Shown: positions 1 through 10,424, counted from the first letter of the stretch. The stretch: DNA of 64,000 bases from Polymorphobacter_B sp038225475 (GCA_038225475.1 JBBRRA010000003.1:62001-126000), one strand, 5' to 3'. The notes: generated from the letters alone by a model not told the origin. A program made the numbers and translations.

Positions 1-1
1 G

Positions 2-580
2 CAGGGCTCGGTCGAGGCGATCGTCGCTGCGGTCAACAAGATTTCGACCGACCTGATCAAGGTGCGCGTGCTCCATTCGGGCGTCGGCGGCATTACCGAA
101 TCGGACGTTCAGCTGGCAGCGGCGTCGAAAGCGCCGATTATCGGCTTCGGCGTGCGGGCGAACGCCAAGGCGCGTGAATATGCCCAGCGCGACGGCGTGG
201 CGTTGAAATATTATGACGTGATCTATGACCTGATCGACGAGGTTAAGCTGGCGATGGCGGGGCAGCTCGGGCCCGAAATGCTCGAGAATGTCGTCGGCCG
301 CGCGCAGGTGCTCGAAGTCTTCCAGGCGGGCAAGACCGGCAAGGCCGCCGGTGCGCGCGTCGTCGAAGGTACGATCAAGCGCAACCTGCGCGCCCGCGTC
401 ATGCGCGACGACGTCGTTATCTATGTCGCGTCGATCTCGTCGCTGCGGCGCTTCAAGGACGACGTCAACGAAGTCCGCTCGGGGCTCGAGTGCGGGATCG
501 GGCTGGAGAACAACACCGATATCAAGCCGGGCGACGTGATCGAGACGTTCGAGGTCGAGGCGCGCGAACGGGTTCTGTGA
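2..580 (+). CDS. infB: Translation initiation factor IF-2, C-terminal part (5' end outside window)
   Basis: This is the last 192 codons of IF-2, the GTPase that delivers initiator fMet-tRNA to the 30S subunit. The open frame enters from the left edge without a start. The visible part covers the end of domain III and the beta-barrel domain IV that binds the formylated initiator tRNA: the stretch HSGVGGITESDV near codons 22-33, then GFGVRANAKAREYA, and the final barrel with GLECGIGLENNTDIKPGD, all typical of IF-2. It heads the conserved order infB-rbfA-truB-rpsO-pnp, which supports the call strongly. The G domain lies upstream of the window and cannot be judged. Confidence 0.97.
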   Translation, partial: QGSVEAIVAAVNKISTDLIKVRVLHSGVGGITESDVQLAAASKAPIIGFGVRANAKAREYAQRDGVALKYYDVIYDLIDEVKLAMAGQLGPEMLENVVGRAQVLEVFQAGKTGKAAGARVVEGTIKRNLRARVMRDDVVIYVASISSLRRFKDDVNEVRSGLECGIGLENNTDIKPGDVIETFEVEARERVL

Positions 581-587
581 AGCGCCG

Positions 588-695
588 CCGGGCGTAGCGA
601 AGCGGACGCCCTTCGCGTCCGTTAGCAGCGCCCGGATACGCGCGAGCCGGCCGGCGGGCGCAACGCAGCCCGACTGACGGCGCGGCTTTGCCGCG
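588..695. repeat. Palindromic infB-rbfA spacer with nested hairpins
   Basis: The spacer holds an outer stem CCGGGCG (588-594) pairing with CGCCCGG (629-635) that encloses an inner perfect stem CGGACGC (603-609) and GCGTCCG (615-621). A second hairpin, CGCGGC-TTT-GCCGCG, lies at 681-695. There is no run of T after either stem, so a simple intrinsic terminator is not evident. They could be processing or attenuation structures in the infB-rbfA transcript, or REP-like palindromes. Confidence 0.5.
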
Positions 696-725
696 ACGCC
701 TGCCTGGCGCTAGGAACAAACGATC

Positions 726-1130
726 ATGTCCGTCCGTACCGAAAAAGATCCCGGCAAGTCGGTCCGCCTGCTCCGCATCGGCGAGCAGGTGCGGCACGCG
801 CTCGCCGCGCTGCTGACCGAGGGCCGGGTCCGCGACGAGGTCATCAACCGCCACATCATCTCGGTGAGCGAAGTCCGCGTCACGCCCGATCTGCGGCTGG
901 CGATCTGCTTCGTCAAACCGCTCGGCGGGGCCGATGAGGCCGAAGTGCTCAAGGCATTGCGCGCCAACAGCAAGTGGATGCGCGGGGAGATCGCGCGCAA
1001 GTTGGCGACCAAGATCACCCCGGCGCTCAAATTCGAGCTCGACGACAGCTTCGATGCGGGCGCGAAGATCGACGCGATCCTGCGGACGCCGCATGTCGCG
1101 CGCGACCTTGGCGGCGGCGAGCCGGAGTGA
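726..1130 (+). CDS. rbfA: Ribosome-binding factor A
   Basis: This 134-residue protein is RbfA, a KH-fold factor that binds the 30S subunit late in assembly and helps 16S rRNA 5' end maturation. The start ATG gives the expected N-terminus leading to SVRLLRIGEQVRHALA, the family's first helix, and the middle contains VTPDLRLAICFVKPLGG. The C-terminus FELDDSFDAGAKIDAIL matches the usual RbfA ending. Length is normal. Its last codons overlap the GTG of truB by four bases (GTGA), so the two are probably translationally coupled. Confidence 0.96.
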   Translation: MSVRTEKDPGKSVRLLRIGEQVRHALAALLTEGRVRDEVINRHIISVSEVRVTPDLRLAICFVKPLGGADEAEVLKALRANSKWMRGEIARKLATKITPALKFELDDSFDAGAKIDAILRTPHVARDLGGGEPE

Positions 1131-2014
1131 ATGGCCTCGACGGCTGGCTGATCCTCGACAAGCCGCTCGGCATCACCTCGGCGGGTGGGGTGGCGCGGAT
1201 CAAGCGGGCCTTGCGCGAACTCGGGCTGCCCAAGACTAAGATCGGTCACGGTGGCACGCTCGATCCGCTGGCAACCGGCGTGCTGCCGATTGCGCTCGGC
1301 GAGGCGACCAAGCTCGCCGGGCGGATGCTGAATGCCACCAAGGCGTACCGGTTCACGGTCGCATGGGGAACCGCGACCGCGACCGACGATGCCGAGGGCG
1401 CGGTCACCGCAACCTCGGACGTGCGTCCCGATGCGGCAGCGATCGATGCGGTGCTGCCCCGGTTCACCGGGCCGATCCGGCAAACTCCGCCGGCCTATTC
1501 GGCGCTCAAGGTCGACGGCGCGCGCGCGTATAAACTGGCGCGCGCGGGTGAGACGGTCGAACTCGCCAGCCGCGACCTGACGATCCACGCGCTCGACCGG
1601 ATCGAAGCCACGCCCGACAGTGCGACATTTGCCGTGATTTGCTCGAAGGGCACCTATGTGCGCAGCCTGGCGCGCGACCTCGCGCTGGCGCTCGGCACCG
1701 TCGGGCATGTCAGCATGCTGCGCCGCACACAGGCGGGGCCGTTCGGCCTCGATCAAGCAATAACGCTGGACAAATTGGCGGGGTTGACGCAGGACGCACT
1801 CGAACAGGCGGTACTGCCGCTGACTGCAGGGCTGGACGACATCCCGGCTTTCGCAGTCTCGCCCGAAGCGGCGCTCGCCCTCAGACAGGGTCGCGCGCTC
1901 CCCGGGCACCCCGCACTCCACGGGCTGTATCTGGCAACCGACGGGCCTGTTCCGGTTGCCCTGGTAGACATTTCGTCTGCCGCGATACGGATCGTGCGCG
2001 GGTTCAACTTTTGA
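1127..2014 (+). CDS. truB: tRNA pseudouridine(55) synthase TruB
   Basis: TruB makes pseudouridine at position 55 in the T-loop of tRNAs. The product is 295 residues. The chosen start is GTG at 1127, which overlaps the rbfA stop as GTGA and puts the family N-terminus GLDGWLILDKPLGITS immediately after the start; in-frame upstream starts lie inside rbfA. The catalytic aspartate is D46 within GHGGTLDPLATGVLP. The substrate-binding motif TPPAYSALKVDGARAY is present, as is SKGTYVRSLARDLA. The C-terminal domain is short, as in many alphaproteobacteria. Confidence 0.96.
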   Translation: MNGLDGWLILDKPLGITSAGGVARIKRALRELGLPKTKIGHGGTLDPLATGVLPIALGEATKLAGRMLNATKAYRFTVAWGTATATDDAEGAVTATSDVRPDAAAIDAVLPRFTGPIRQTPPAYSALKVDGARAYKLARAGETVELASRDLTIHALDRIEATPDSATFAVICSKGTYVRSLARDLALALGTVGHVSMLRRTQAGPFGLDQAITLDKLAGLTQDALEQAVLPLTAGLDDIPAFAVSPEAALALRQGRALPGHPALHGLYLATDGPVPVALVDISSAAIRIVRGFNF

Positions 2015-2027
2015 ACAGGAGACCCCG

Positions 2028-2297
2028 ATGTCGATTACGATTGAACGCAAGGCCGAACTGATCGCCGACAACGCCCGCGGCACCACCGATACCGGGTCGC
2101 CCGAAGTGCAGGTCGCGATCCTGACCGAGCGCATCGCCAACCTGACCGAGCATTTCAAGACGCACGCGAAGGATAACCATTCGCGCCGCGGCCTGCTGAT
2201 GCTGGTCAACAAGCGCCGCTCGCTGCTCGACTATCTCAAGAGCCGCGACACCACGCGCTACACCGATCTGATCGCGAAGCTCGGGCTTCGCAAGTAA
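2028..2297 (+). CDS. rpsO: 30S ribosomal protein S15
   Basis: This 89-residue protein is ribosomal protein S15, which binds the central domain of 16S rRNA and is a primary assembly protein of the 30S platform. The sequence has the family signatures DTGSPEVQVAILTERI and HFKTHAKDNHSRRGLL, and ends with the usual YLKSRDTTRYTDLIAKLGLRK-like helix. The start ATG follows a purine-rich AGGAGA site eight bases upstream. It lies 13 bases after truB and before pnp; the order rpsO-pnp is widely conserved. Confidence 0.98.
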   Translation: MSITIERKAELIADNARGTTDTGSPEVQVAILTERIANLTEHFKTHAKDNHSRRGLLMLVNKRRSLLDYLKSRDTTRYTDLIAKLGLRK

Positions 2298-2301
2298 CCC
2301 C

Positions 2302-2326
2302 ACAGCCCCCGCTCGCCGGGGGCTGT
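2302..2326 (+). terminator. Hairpin terminator after rpsO
   Basis: A perfect 10-base stem ACAGCCCCCG (2302-2311) and CGGGGGCTGT (2317-2326) with a 5-base loop is followed by TTGCTATTT. It starts four bases after the rpsO stop. It looks like an intrinsic terminator or attenuator that separates rpsO from pnp. Confidence 0.8.
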
Positions 2327-2335
2327 TTGCTATTT

Positions 2336-2386
2336 GGCCCAGCGCAATGGTGCGCGGGTCCGCAGGCGGCGCACGGCAGTGGGGCC
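2336..2386 (+). promoter_or_regulatory. Structured leader upstream of pnp
   Basis: Between the rpsO terminator and the pnp start, GGCCC (2336-2340) can pair with GGGCC (2382-2386), enclosing GTGCGC (2350-2355) paired with GCGCAC (2369-2374). In enterobacteria a pnp leader stem cut by RNase III mediates PNPase autoregulation. That this leader acts likewise is inference from position and structure. Confidence 0.4.
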
Positions 2387-2411
2387 GGGCGCCATAGGAA
2401 AGACGCTACTC

Positions 2412-4748
<2,337 letters not shown>

Positions 4749-5148
4749 AGCGCCGTTTGCATTCCCGCCGATGCGGGAACCCAGGTCGGCGCCGCTATCA
4801 TGCGACCGTGGCCAAGGGTTCCCGCGTCGGCGCGAACGCGCTGGCGGTGCTAGCGCCGTTGACGACGGCGCAGTTTGCACTGTCCTACAGCCACCGTCAG
4901 GCGATATGCTTCCCCTTTGGTTACAAAGGGACATGCCGTGCCGAACTGCCAATCGCACACCGACTTTGTCCGACGCTGCGCCTTGCGCGCTGCCCCGTCC
5001 GCGCCGTCGCGGGGGGTGTTGCGGGGGGTACGTGTCGTCAACTTCATCAACTTTGCATAGCTCGGACCGGAAGGTCGTGGCCGGATCGGCTTGACCAATC
5101 GGGGCATCCATCGCATGCGACCGCGAGGATGTTCCGGAGTTTTCGACG
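4749..5148. other. 400-base intergenic region with palindromes and a possible tiny ORF
   Basis: No convincing gene fills this spacer. It holds a hairpin TTCCCGC (4762-4768) with GCGGGAA (4773-4779); the right arm, extended as GCGGGAACCC (4773-4782), also matches GGGTTCCCGC at 4816-4825. Another hairpin is GCGCCGT (4853-4859) with ACGGCGC (4865-4871). After this a 61-codon frame, 4875-5060 on the plus strand with a TTG start, ends in VRVVNFINFA. The combination looks like an interspersed repeat of the kind seen between genes in this group, but copies elsewhere cannot be checked here. Confidence 0.45.
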
Positions 5149-6633
5149 ATGACGCCATGCCGCCGCCTGATGCTCGTTGCGGCCATGGCCTGCGCCACGC
5201 CGGCGCTCGCCGAACCGTGGGCGACGCCGGGCGATACGCGGCTGCGGTCGGACATGGCACTGGTGGCCAACGCCGGGCTGATCGACAATCTGACGACGCA
5301 GTGGCCGATCCCATGGGACGGCGTGCTCGGCCGCCTGCAGGACGAGGCGGCCTATGCCGACCAGCCCGACTATGTCCGCGAGGCAGCGCACCGGCTGGTG
5401 CTGCAGGCGCAGCAGGCTACCCGCACCGGCGAAGTCCGGCTGGGCGCGACGCTCGACGCGACCAACCGGTCGGCAACGGTACGCGGCTTCGACGCGCTGG
5501 GCCGTGGGCGGGGCAGCGCGCAGGCGACCGGCGACTGGAATACCGACCACACCTATGTGCATGTCGAGGCCGGTGCGCTGGTCGACGATCTTGAAGCGCC
5601 GGGCAGCGTCAACCGTAACAAGCCGCGGATCGCGCCCGACGGCAGCTATATCGCGCAGCGCATCGGCGGCACGCTGCTGTATGCCGGCTATGTCCCGCAC
5701 TGGTGGGGGCCGGGCTGGGCGTCGGCGCTGACGCTGTCGACCAACGCGCGGCCGTTTCCGCAGGTCGGGCTGACGCGCATGAGTTCGTCGCCGTTCGCCA
5801 GCCGCTGGCTGCGCTGGATCGGGCCGTGGCGGTTCGAAATCGGCGCGGGGCTGCTCGACGACCGGCGCGTCGCCTATCATTCGGGCTGGGACGGCGTCCG
5901 CTTCACCTTCAACCCGGCAAAGGGGCTGGAGATCGGCTTTGCCCGGACGCAGATCCTGTGCGGGCGCGGCCACCCGTGCAACCTGTTCAAGGCGGTGATC
6001 GACCCGCGCAACAACGATGCGCACCCCAGCATCAGCTCGTCGCAAGGCGAGTTCGACGTGCGCTGGACCAGCCATCTCGGCGACCACCCGTTCGAGCTGT
6101 ACACGCAGATCATGAACGAGGATTCGAGCCCGATCCGCCACAGCTTTTCAAGCCATCTTGTCGGCGCGACGATCTGGTTGCCGGTCGGGCGCAATACCGC
6201 GCGCTTCACGGGCGAATATACCAGCAGCATCTCGACGCTCGATATCTTCAGCTTCAACACCGTCGGCTATGGGATCAGCTATACCGATGGGAAATACCCG
6301 ATCGACGGGTCGCGCTATCGCGGCCGCGCGCTCGGGTACAGCCTCGACAGCGATTCACGGTTGGCGACGTTGCAGGCGAGCATGGTCGACAACGCCAACC
6401 GCAACTGGACGCTGACCTATCACCGCGCATGGGTATCGACGCCGTTCACGCCGCCGACGAACAATCCGCTGACGCCGACCCCGGTGACGATCGATATCGG
6501 CGAGGCGCGCGTCGCGATGCCGGTGGCGTGGGGCGACCTCACGCTGGTCGGGCGCGTGCAGGACGAGCAGCTTCGCCCGAAGCGCGGGTTTGCCCCCGGC
6601 TTCGAAGTCAGCACGACGGTGCGCTTCCGCTGA
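5149..6633 (+). CDS. Capsule assembly Wzi family outer-membrane protein
   Basis: The 494-residue product has a signal peptide ending near ALA21 and then a long beta-rich sequence with alternating aromatic residues typical of an outer-membrane barrel. The region IAQRIGGTLLYAGYVPHWWG followed by LSTNARPFPQVGLTR is characteristic of the Wzi family, whose E. coli member is a surface lectin that anchors group 1 capsule. Two cysteines (CGRGHPCN) may form a loop disulfide. It is preceded by GGAG ten bases before the ATG. No capsule export genes are adjacent, so its polysaccharide partner is unknown; it might serve another exopolysaccharide. Confidence 0.85.
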   Translation: MTPCRRLMLVAAMACATPALAEPWATPGDTRLRSDMALVANAGLIDNLTTQWPIPWDGVLGRLQDEAAYADQPDYVREAAHRLVLQAQQATRTGEVRLGATLDATNRSATVRGFDALGRGRGSAQATGDWNTDHTYVHVEAGALVDDLEAPGSVNRNKPRIAPDGSYIAQRIGGTLLYAGYVPHWWGPGWASALTLSTNARPFPQVGLTRMSSSPFASRWLRWIGPWRFEIGAGLLDDRRVAYHSGWDGVRFTFNPAKGLEIGFARTQILCGRGHPCNLFKAVIDPRNNDAHPSISSSQGEFDVRWTSHLGDHPFELYTQIMNEDSSPIRHSFSSHLVGATIWLPVGRNTARFTGEYTSSISTLDIFSFNTVGYGISYTDGKYPIDGSRYRGRALGYSLDSDSRLATLQASMVDNANRNWTLTYHRAWVSTPFTPPTNNPLTPTPVTIDIGEARVAMPVAWGDLTLVGRVQDEQLRPKRGFAPGFEVSTTVRFR

Positions 6634-6640
6634 GGTGCGA

Positions 6641-6668
6641 CGCTTTCGGGCTAAGCAATCCGAAAGCG
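6641..6668 (+). terminator. Hairpin after the Wzi gene
   Basis: CGCTTTCGG (6641-6649) pairs perfectly with CCGAAAGCG (6660-6668) eight bases after the stop codon. There is no T tract, so it is a probable 3' stabilising or Rho-assisted end rather than a classic terminator. Confidence 0.5.
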
Positions 6669-6724
6669 GTACGCTATATGACGGTTGAAAGCTTGCCTGG
6701 GGCAGGTGTGGTTGAAAGTCGACG

Positions 6725-8143
6725 ATGCTGAATGGTCTGAACGCGGTCACGATGGGCGGACGTCAGGTGCTGCCGCTGATCGAGGGCGGCAAGGGTGTGG
6801 CGGCGACCAACCACCGGTCGAGCGGCGCATGGGCGGCGACCGGCGGCGTCGGTACGATCTCGGCGGTGAATGCCGACAGCTATGATCCGACCGGGCGCAT
6901 CATCCCGCAGGTTTACCATGCGCTGACGCGGCGCGAGCGCCATGAGGAGCTGGTCAACTACGCCATCGAAGGTGCCGTTGAGCAGGTGACGCGTGCCTAT
7001 GAGATGGCCGCAACCGAACTCAGTCGCGGTATCGGCGCGCTCAATATCAACGTGCTGTGGGAGATGGGCGGCGCGCAGCGCGTGCTGACCGGCGTCCTCG
7101 AACGCACCAAGGGGCTGGTGCACGGCGTCACCTGCGGCGCGGGCATGCCGTACAAATTGTCCGAGATCGCGGCGCATTACGGGGTGCATTATTACCCGAT
7201 CATCAGCAGCGCGCGGGCGTTCCGGGCGTTGTGGAAGCGCGCCTATTCAAAGGCTGCCGAATGGCTGGGCGCGGTGGTCTATGAAGACCCGTGGCTGGCC
7301 GGCGGCCACAACGGACTGTCGAACGCCGAAGACCCGCGCCAGCCGCAGGACCCGTATCCGCGCGTCCGTGAGCTGCGCAGCGTGATGCGCGAGGCGGGGA
7401 TTCCCGACAGCATCCCGATCGTGATGGCGGGCGGCGTCTGGGCGTTGAGCGAGTGGACCGACTGGCTCGACAATCCCGAGCTGGGGCAGGTGGTCTTTCA
7501 GTTCGGCACGCGGCCGCTGCTGACGCAGGAAAGTCCGATCCCCGATGGCTGGAAGGCGCGGTTGATGACGTTGCAGCCCGGCGACATTCTGCTCCACCAG
7601 TTTTCGCCGACGGGCTTTTATTCGAGCGCGGTCCGCAATCCGTTCCTGCGCGATCTCGAGGCGCGGACGGCGCGGCAGATCGCCTTTTCGACGACGGCGA
7701 CGGGGGACCATCAATTCCTGCTCGACGTCGGGGTAGGGCGGAAGAATTATTATGTCACCCGCGACGACCTTTTGCGCGCCCGCGAATGGAGCGCGCTCGG
7801 TCATAGCGAGGCACTCAAAACGCCTGACAACACGCTGGTCTTCGTCACGCCCGAGGCCAAGGCCACCGTCCGTCAGGATCAGAGCGATTGCATGGGCTGC
7901 CTCAGCCATTGCGGCTTTTCGGCATGGAAGGACAGCGACACCAACACCACCGGCCGCCTTGCCGACCCGCGGTCGTTCTGCATCCAGAAGACCTTGCAGG
8001 ACATCGCGCACGGCGGCGATACCGAGCAGAATCTGATGTTCGGCGGGCATAGCGCGTATCGCTTTGCGCAAGACCCGTTTTACTCGAACGGCTTTGTGCC
8101 GACCGTCAAGCAGCTCGTCGACCGGATTATGACCGGAGCCTGA
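6725..8143 (+). CDS. Nitronate monooxygenase-like flavoprotein with C-terminal Cys4 region
   Basis: The first 330 residues resemble the FMN-dependent nitronate monooxygenase (2-nitropropane dioxygenase) TIM barrel: GVTCGAGMPYKLSEIA near 134-149, YYPIISSARAFR, and the glycine-rich PIVMAGGVWA near 231-240 followed by FQFGTRPLL, where the FMN phosphate should bind. At 472 residues it is longer than classical members (about 320-360). The extra C-terminus carries C389, C392, C396 and C419 (CMGCLSHC plus SFC), a possible metal or Fe-S site. It may oxidise nitronates, but the substrate is not shown. The gene stands alone between Wzi and a convergent lipoprotein gene. Confidence 0.8.
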   Translation: MLNGLNAVTMGGRQVLPLIEGGKGVAATNHRSSGAWAATGGVGTISAVNADSYDPTGRIIPQVYHALTRRERHEELVNYAIEGAVEQVTRAYEMAATELSRGIGALNINVLWEMGGAQRVLTGVLERTKGLVHGVTCGAGMPYKLSEIAAHYGVHYYPIISSARAFRALWKRAYSKAAEWLGAVVYEDPWLAGGHNGLSNAEDPRQPQDPYPRVRELRSVMREAGIPDSIPIVMAGGVWALSEWTDWLDNPELGQVVFQFGTRPLLTQESPIPDGWKARLMTLQPGDILLHQFSPTGFYSSAVRNPFLRDLEARTARQIAFSTTATGDHQFLLDVGVGRKNYYVTRDDLLRAREWSALGHSEALKTPDNTLVFVTPEAKATVRQDQSDCMGCLSHCGFSAWKDSDTNTTGRLADPRSFCIQKTLQDIAHGGDTEQNLMFGGHSAYRFAQDPFYSNGFVPTVKQLVDRIMTGA

Positions 8144-8154
8144 GGGCTCCGGTC
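8131..8154. terminator. Hairpin spanning the stop codon, between convergent genes
   Basis: GACCGGAGCC (8131-8140) and GGCTCCGGTC (8145-8154) form a perfect 10-base stem. The four-base loop TGAG contains the stop codon of the upstream gene. It sits between convergent genes and could end transcription from both sides, although no T run follows. Confidence 0.6.
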
Positions 8155-8166
8155 ACTGCATCCGGT

Positions 8167-8511
8167 TCAGTACGGCGGGCGGTCCCACTCGCGCTCGCGA
8201 CGCTCGTTGTAGTGATAGCGGCGGTTGTTCTCGTCGTAATAATAGCGGCGACCGTCGCGGTCCTCGTAACGATGGTGGTCGTCGGCAATGACGCCGACAA
8301 TGGCTCCGCCTGCCGCGCCGATCGCGGCACCGGCAAGCGCATTGCCCGTCAGTGCGCCGACGACGGCACCGCCCGCCGCACCGATCAGCGCGCCCTTACC
8401 GGGGCGGCTCAAATGCTGGTCGCCGTAATTGTCGGTGGTGCAGGCCGTGGTGCCGAGCGTGCCGGCGGCGAGCACGACGGCGAGCGTGGCGTTCTTGAAC
8501 AAGGTCATCAT
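8167..8511 (-). CDS. Glycine-zipper lipoprotein
   Basis: The 114-residue protein begins with a lipoprotein-type signal and a cysteine at residue 24 (GTLGTTAC), so it is probably acylated and held in the envelope. The middle, from about 42 to 77, is a glycine-zipper repeat of GAAGGAVVGALTGNA and GAAGGAIVGVIA type. The C-terminal 35 residues are very polar and rich in Arg, Tyr, Asp and Asn. Such small glycine-zipper proteins are common envelope stress or outer-membrane lipoproteins of unknown job. The start at 8511 has GGAG five bases upstream and gives MM; the second Met is possible. Confidence 0.8.
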   Translation of the reverse strand: MMTLFKNATLAVVLAAGTLGTTACTTDNYGDQHLSRPGKGALIGAAGGAVVGALTGNALAGAAIGAAGGAIVGVIADDHHRYEDRDGRRYYYDENNRRYHYNERREREWDRPPY

Positions 8512-8567
8512 GTATACTCCAACAGGGTCGTTGCCGGTGTAACGATCTGTTTGCCGCGCCAGTTCCG

Positions 8568-9554
8568 CTAGACCCAGCCGTCGAGCACTTGGTCGGGCGG
8601 GCGGTGGCCGTCGGTCCAGGCGCGGATGTTGGCGATCACCTTGTCGCCCATCGCCTGCCGCCCCTCGAACGTCGCCGAGCCCATGTGCGGCGTCAGCACG
8701 ACGTTCGACAGGCGCAGCAGGTCGGGATGCACCACGGGCTCGTGTGCAAAGACGTCGAGCCCCGCCCCGGCGAGCCGCCCATTGGCGAGCGCGGCAGCGA
8801 GCGCCGGTTCGTCGACGATCTCGCCGCGCGCGGTGTTGATCAGATAGCAGTGCGGCTGCATCACGCCGAGTGCGGCGGCGTCGATCATGCCGTGCGTTTC
8901 GGGCGTGTGCGGGCAGTTGATGCTGACGATGTCGACGCGCGCCAGCATGGCGTGGAGCGTTGGCCACCACGTCGCCTCGTGCGCCGCCTCGACGGCGGCG
9001 GGCAGGCGGTCGCGGTTGTGATAGTGGACGCTGAGTCCAAAGCTGCGCGCCCGCGTCGCCACCGCCTGGCCGATGCGGCCCATTCCGACAATGCCGAGCC
9101 GCTTGCCGGTAATGCGGTGGCCGAGCATCGTCGTCGGGCCCCAGCCGGTCCAGTCGCCGTTGCGGACCAGCTTCTCGCCCTCCGCCAGCCGCCGCGGTAC
9201 CGACAGGATCAGCGCCATTACCATGTCGGCGGTGTCGTCGGTGAGCACGCCGGGCGTGTTGGTGACGACGATGTTGCGGGCGCGCGCGGCGGCAAGGTCG
9301 AGGTGATCGACGCCGACACCGAAGTTGGCGATCAGCTTGAGCTGCGTCCCGCTCGCAGCGATCACGGCGGCATCGATATGGTCGGTCACCGTCGGCACCA
9401 GCACGTCGGCGCGGGCGGCGGCAGCGGCAAGCGCTGCGGCATCGAACGGCGTATCGGTGAAGTTGAGCTCGACATCGAACAGTTCGGCCATGCGCGTTTC
9501 GACCGCCTGTGGCAGGCGGCGGGTGACGATGACCTTGGGGCGGGGGCGCGGCAT
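8568..9554 (-). CDS. D-isomer specific 2-hydroxyacid dehydrogenase
   Basis: The 328-residue protein has the two-domain fold of NAD(P)-dependent D-2-hydroxyacid dehydrogenases, close to glyoxylate/hydroxypyruvate reductases. The nucleotide-binding loop is GIVGMGRIGQAVA. The catalytic arginine is in INTARGEIVDE, the glutamate in VFAHEPVVHP and the histidine in LTPHMGSAT. The region IANFGVGVDHLD is typical for the group. It would reduce a 2-keto acid to the D-hydroxyacid in the cytoplasm; the exact substrate cannot be read from sequence. It is transcribed away from the TIGR00266 gene, with about 100 bases for divergent promoters. Confidence 0.9.
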   Translation of the reverse strand: MPRPRPKVIVTRRLPQAVETRMAELFDVELNFTDTPFDAAALAAAAARADVLVPTVTDHIDAAVIAASGTQLKLIANFGVGVDHLDLAAARARNIVVTNTPGVLTDDTADMVMALILSVPRRLAEGEKLVRNGDWTGWGPTTMLGHRITGKRLGIVGMGRIGQAVATRARSFGLSVHYHNRDRLPAAVEAAHEATWWPTLHAMLARVDIVSINCPHTPETHGMIDAAALGVMQPHCYLINTARGEIVDEPALAAALANGRLAGAGLDVFAHEPVVHPDLLRLSNVVLTPHMGSATFEGRQAMGDKVIANIRAWTDGHRPPDQVLDGWV

Positions 9555-9656
9555 GATTGAGGGCTATTGACGCGCGCGGCGGGCGTCAAGCGGACAAAGT
9601 CGCGCTTGGCGTGGCGCGCGCGACTGTTATAGTGGCGCACTACGGAGGAGCACAGC

Positions 9657-10424
9657 ATGCGCTACGACATTTCCGGCACGACAATGCAGACCGTTTCGGT
9701 CGATCTGGACCCCGGCGAGCGGCTGTACAGCCAGACCGCGACGATGGCGTGGATGTCCGATTCGATCCGCATGGATACGCACACCGGCGGCGGGTTGTTC
9801 GCCGGGCTGAAGCGCGCGGTCAGCGGCGGCGGGCTGTTCATCACCGAATTCACCGCCGACCGCCCCGGCCATGTCGCGTTTGCGCCGCGGTTTCCGGGGC
9901 AGATCATCCCCTGCGTGCTGAGTGCGGGCGAATCGCTGATCTGCCGCAAGGAGACGTTCCTGTGCGCCGAAAGCAGCGTGACGCTCGACATCTTCCTGCA
10001 ACAGCGCATCGGCGCCGGGCTGTTCGGCGGCGAGGGCTTTATCCTGCAGCGCGTCACCGGGCCGGGCACGGTGTTCCTCGATCTGTCGGGCGAAGTCGTC
10101 GAAAAGACGCTGGCGGCGGGCGAGAAGCTGCTGGTGCATGCCGGGCATATCGGCATGCAGGAGCCGTCGGTGACGGTCGATTTCCAGATGATGCGCGGCT
10201 TTCGCAACGTGCTGTTCGGCGGCGAAGGGCTGTTCCTCGCCACGCTGACCGGGCCGGGCAAGATCTGGCTGCAGTCGATGCCGATCATGAACCTTGCCGA
10301 GGAAATCGCGCGCTTCCTGCCGTCGAGCGGTGGCGGCGAGCGCAGCAGCGGCTCGGTCGGCACCGGGCTCGCCGCGGCGGGCGCGGTCGGCGGCATCCTT
10401 GGCAGTATCTTTGGCGGCGACTGA
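9657..10424 (+). CDS. TIGR00266/AIM24 family protein
   Basis: The 255-residue protein belongs to the TIGR00266 (AIM24-like) family of uncharacterised proteins. It is built of repeated beta-rich units with the signatures GGGLFAGLKRAVSGGGLFIT, GAGLFGGEGFILQRVTGPG and NVLFGGEGLFLATLTGPG, and ends in a glycine-alanine tail (GLAAAGAVGGILGSIFGGD), a possible membrane-associating segment. The eukaryotic relative AIM24 is a mitochondrial inner-membrane protein; no bacterial function is established. GGAGG sits six to ten bases before the ATG. Length is normal for the family. Confidence 0.88.
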   Translation: MRYDISGTTMQTVSVDLDPGERLYSQTATMAWMSDSIRMDTHTGGGLFAGLKRAVSGGGLFITEFTADRPGHVAFAPRFPGQIIPCVLSAGESLICRKETFLCAESSVTLDIFLQQRIGAGLFGGEGFILQRVTGPGTVFLDLSGEVVEKTLAAGEKLLVHAGHIGMQEPSVTVDFQMMRGFRNVLFGGEGLFLATLTGPGKIWLQSMPIMNLAEEIARFLPSSGGGERSSGSVGTGLAAAGAVGGILGSIFGGD

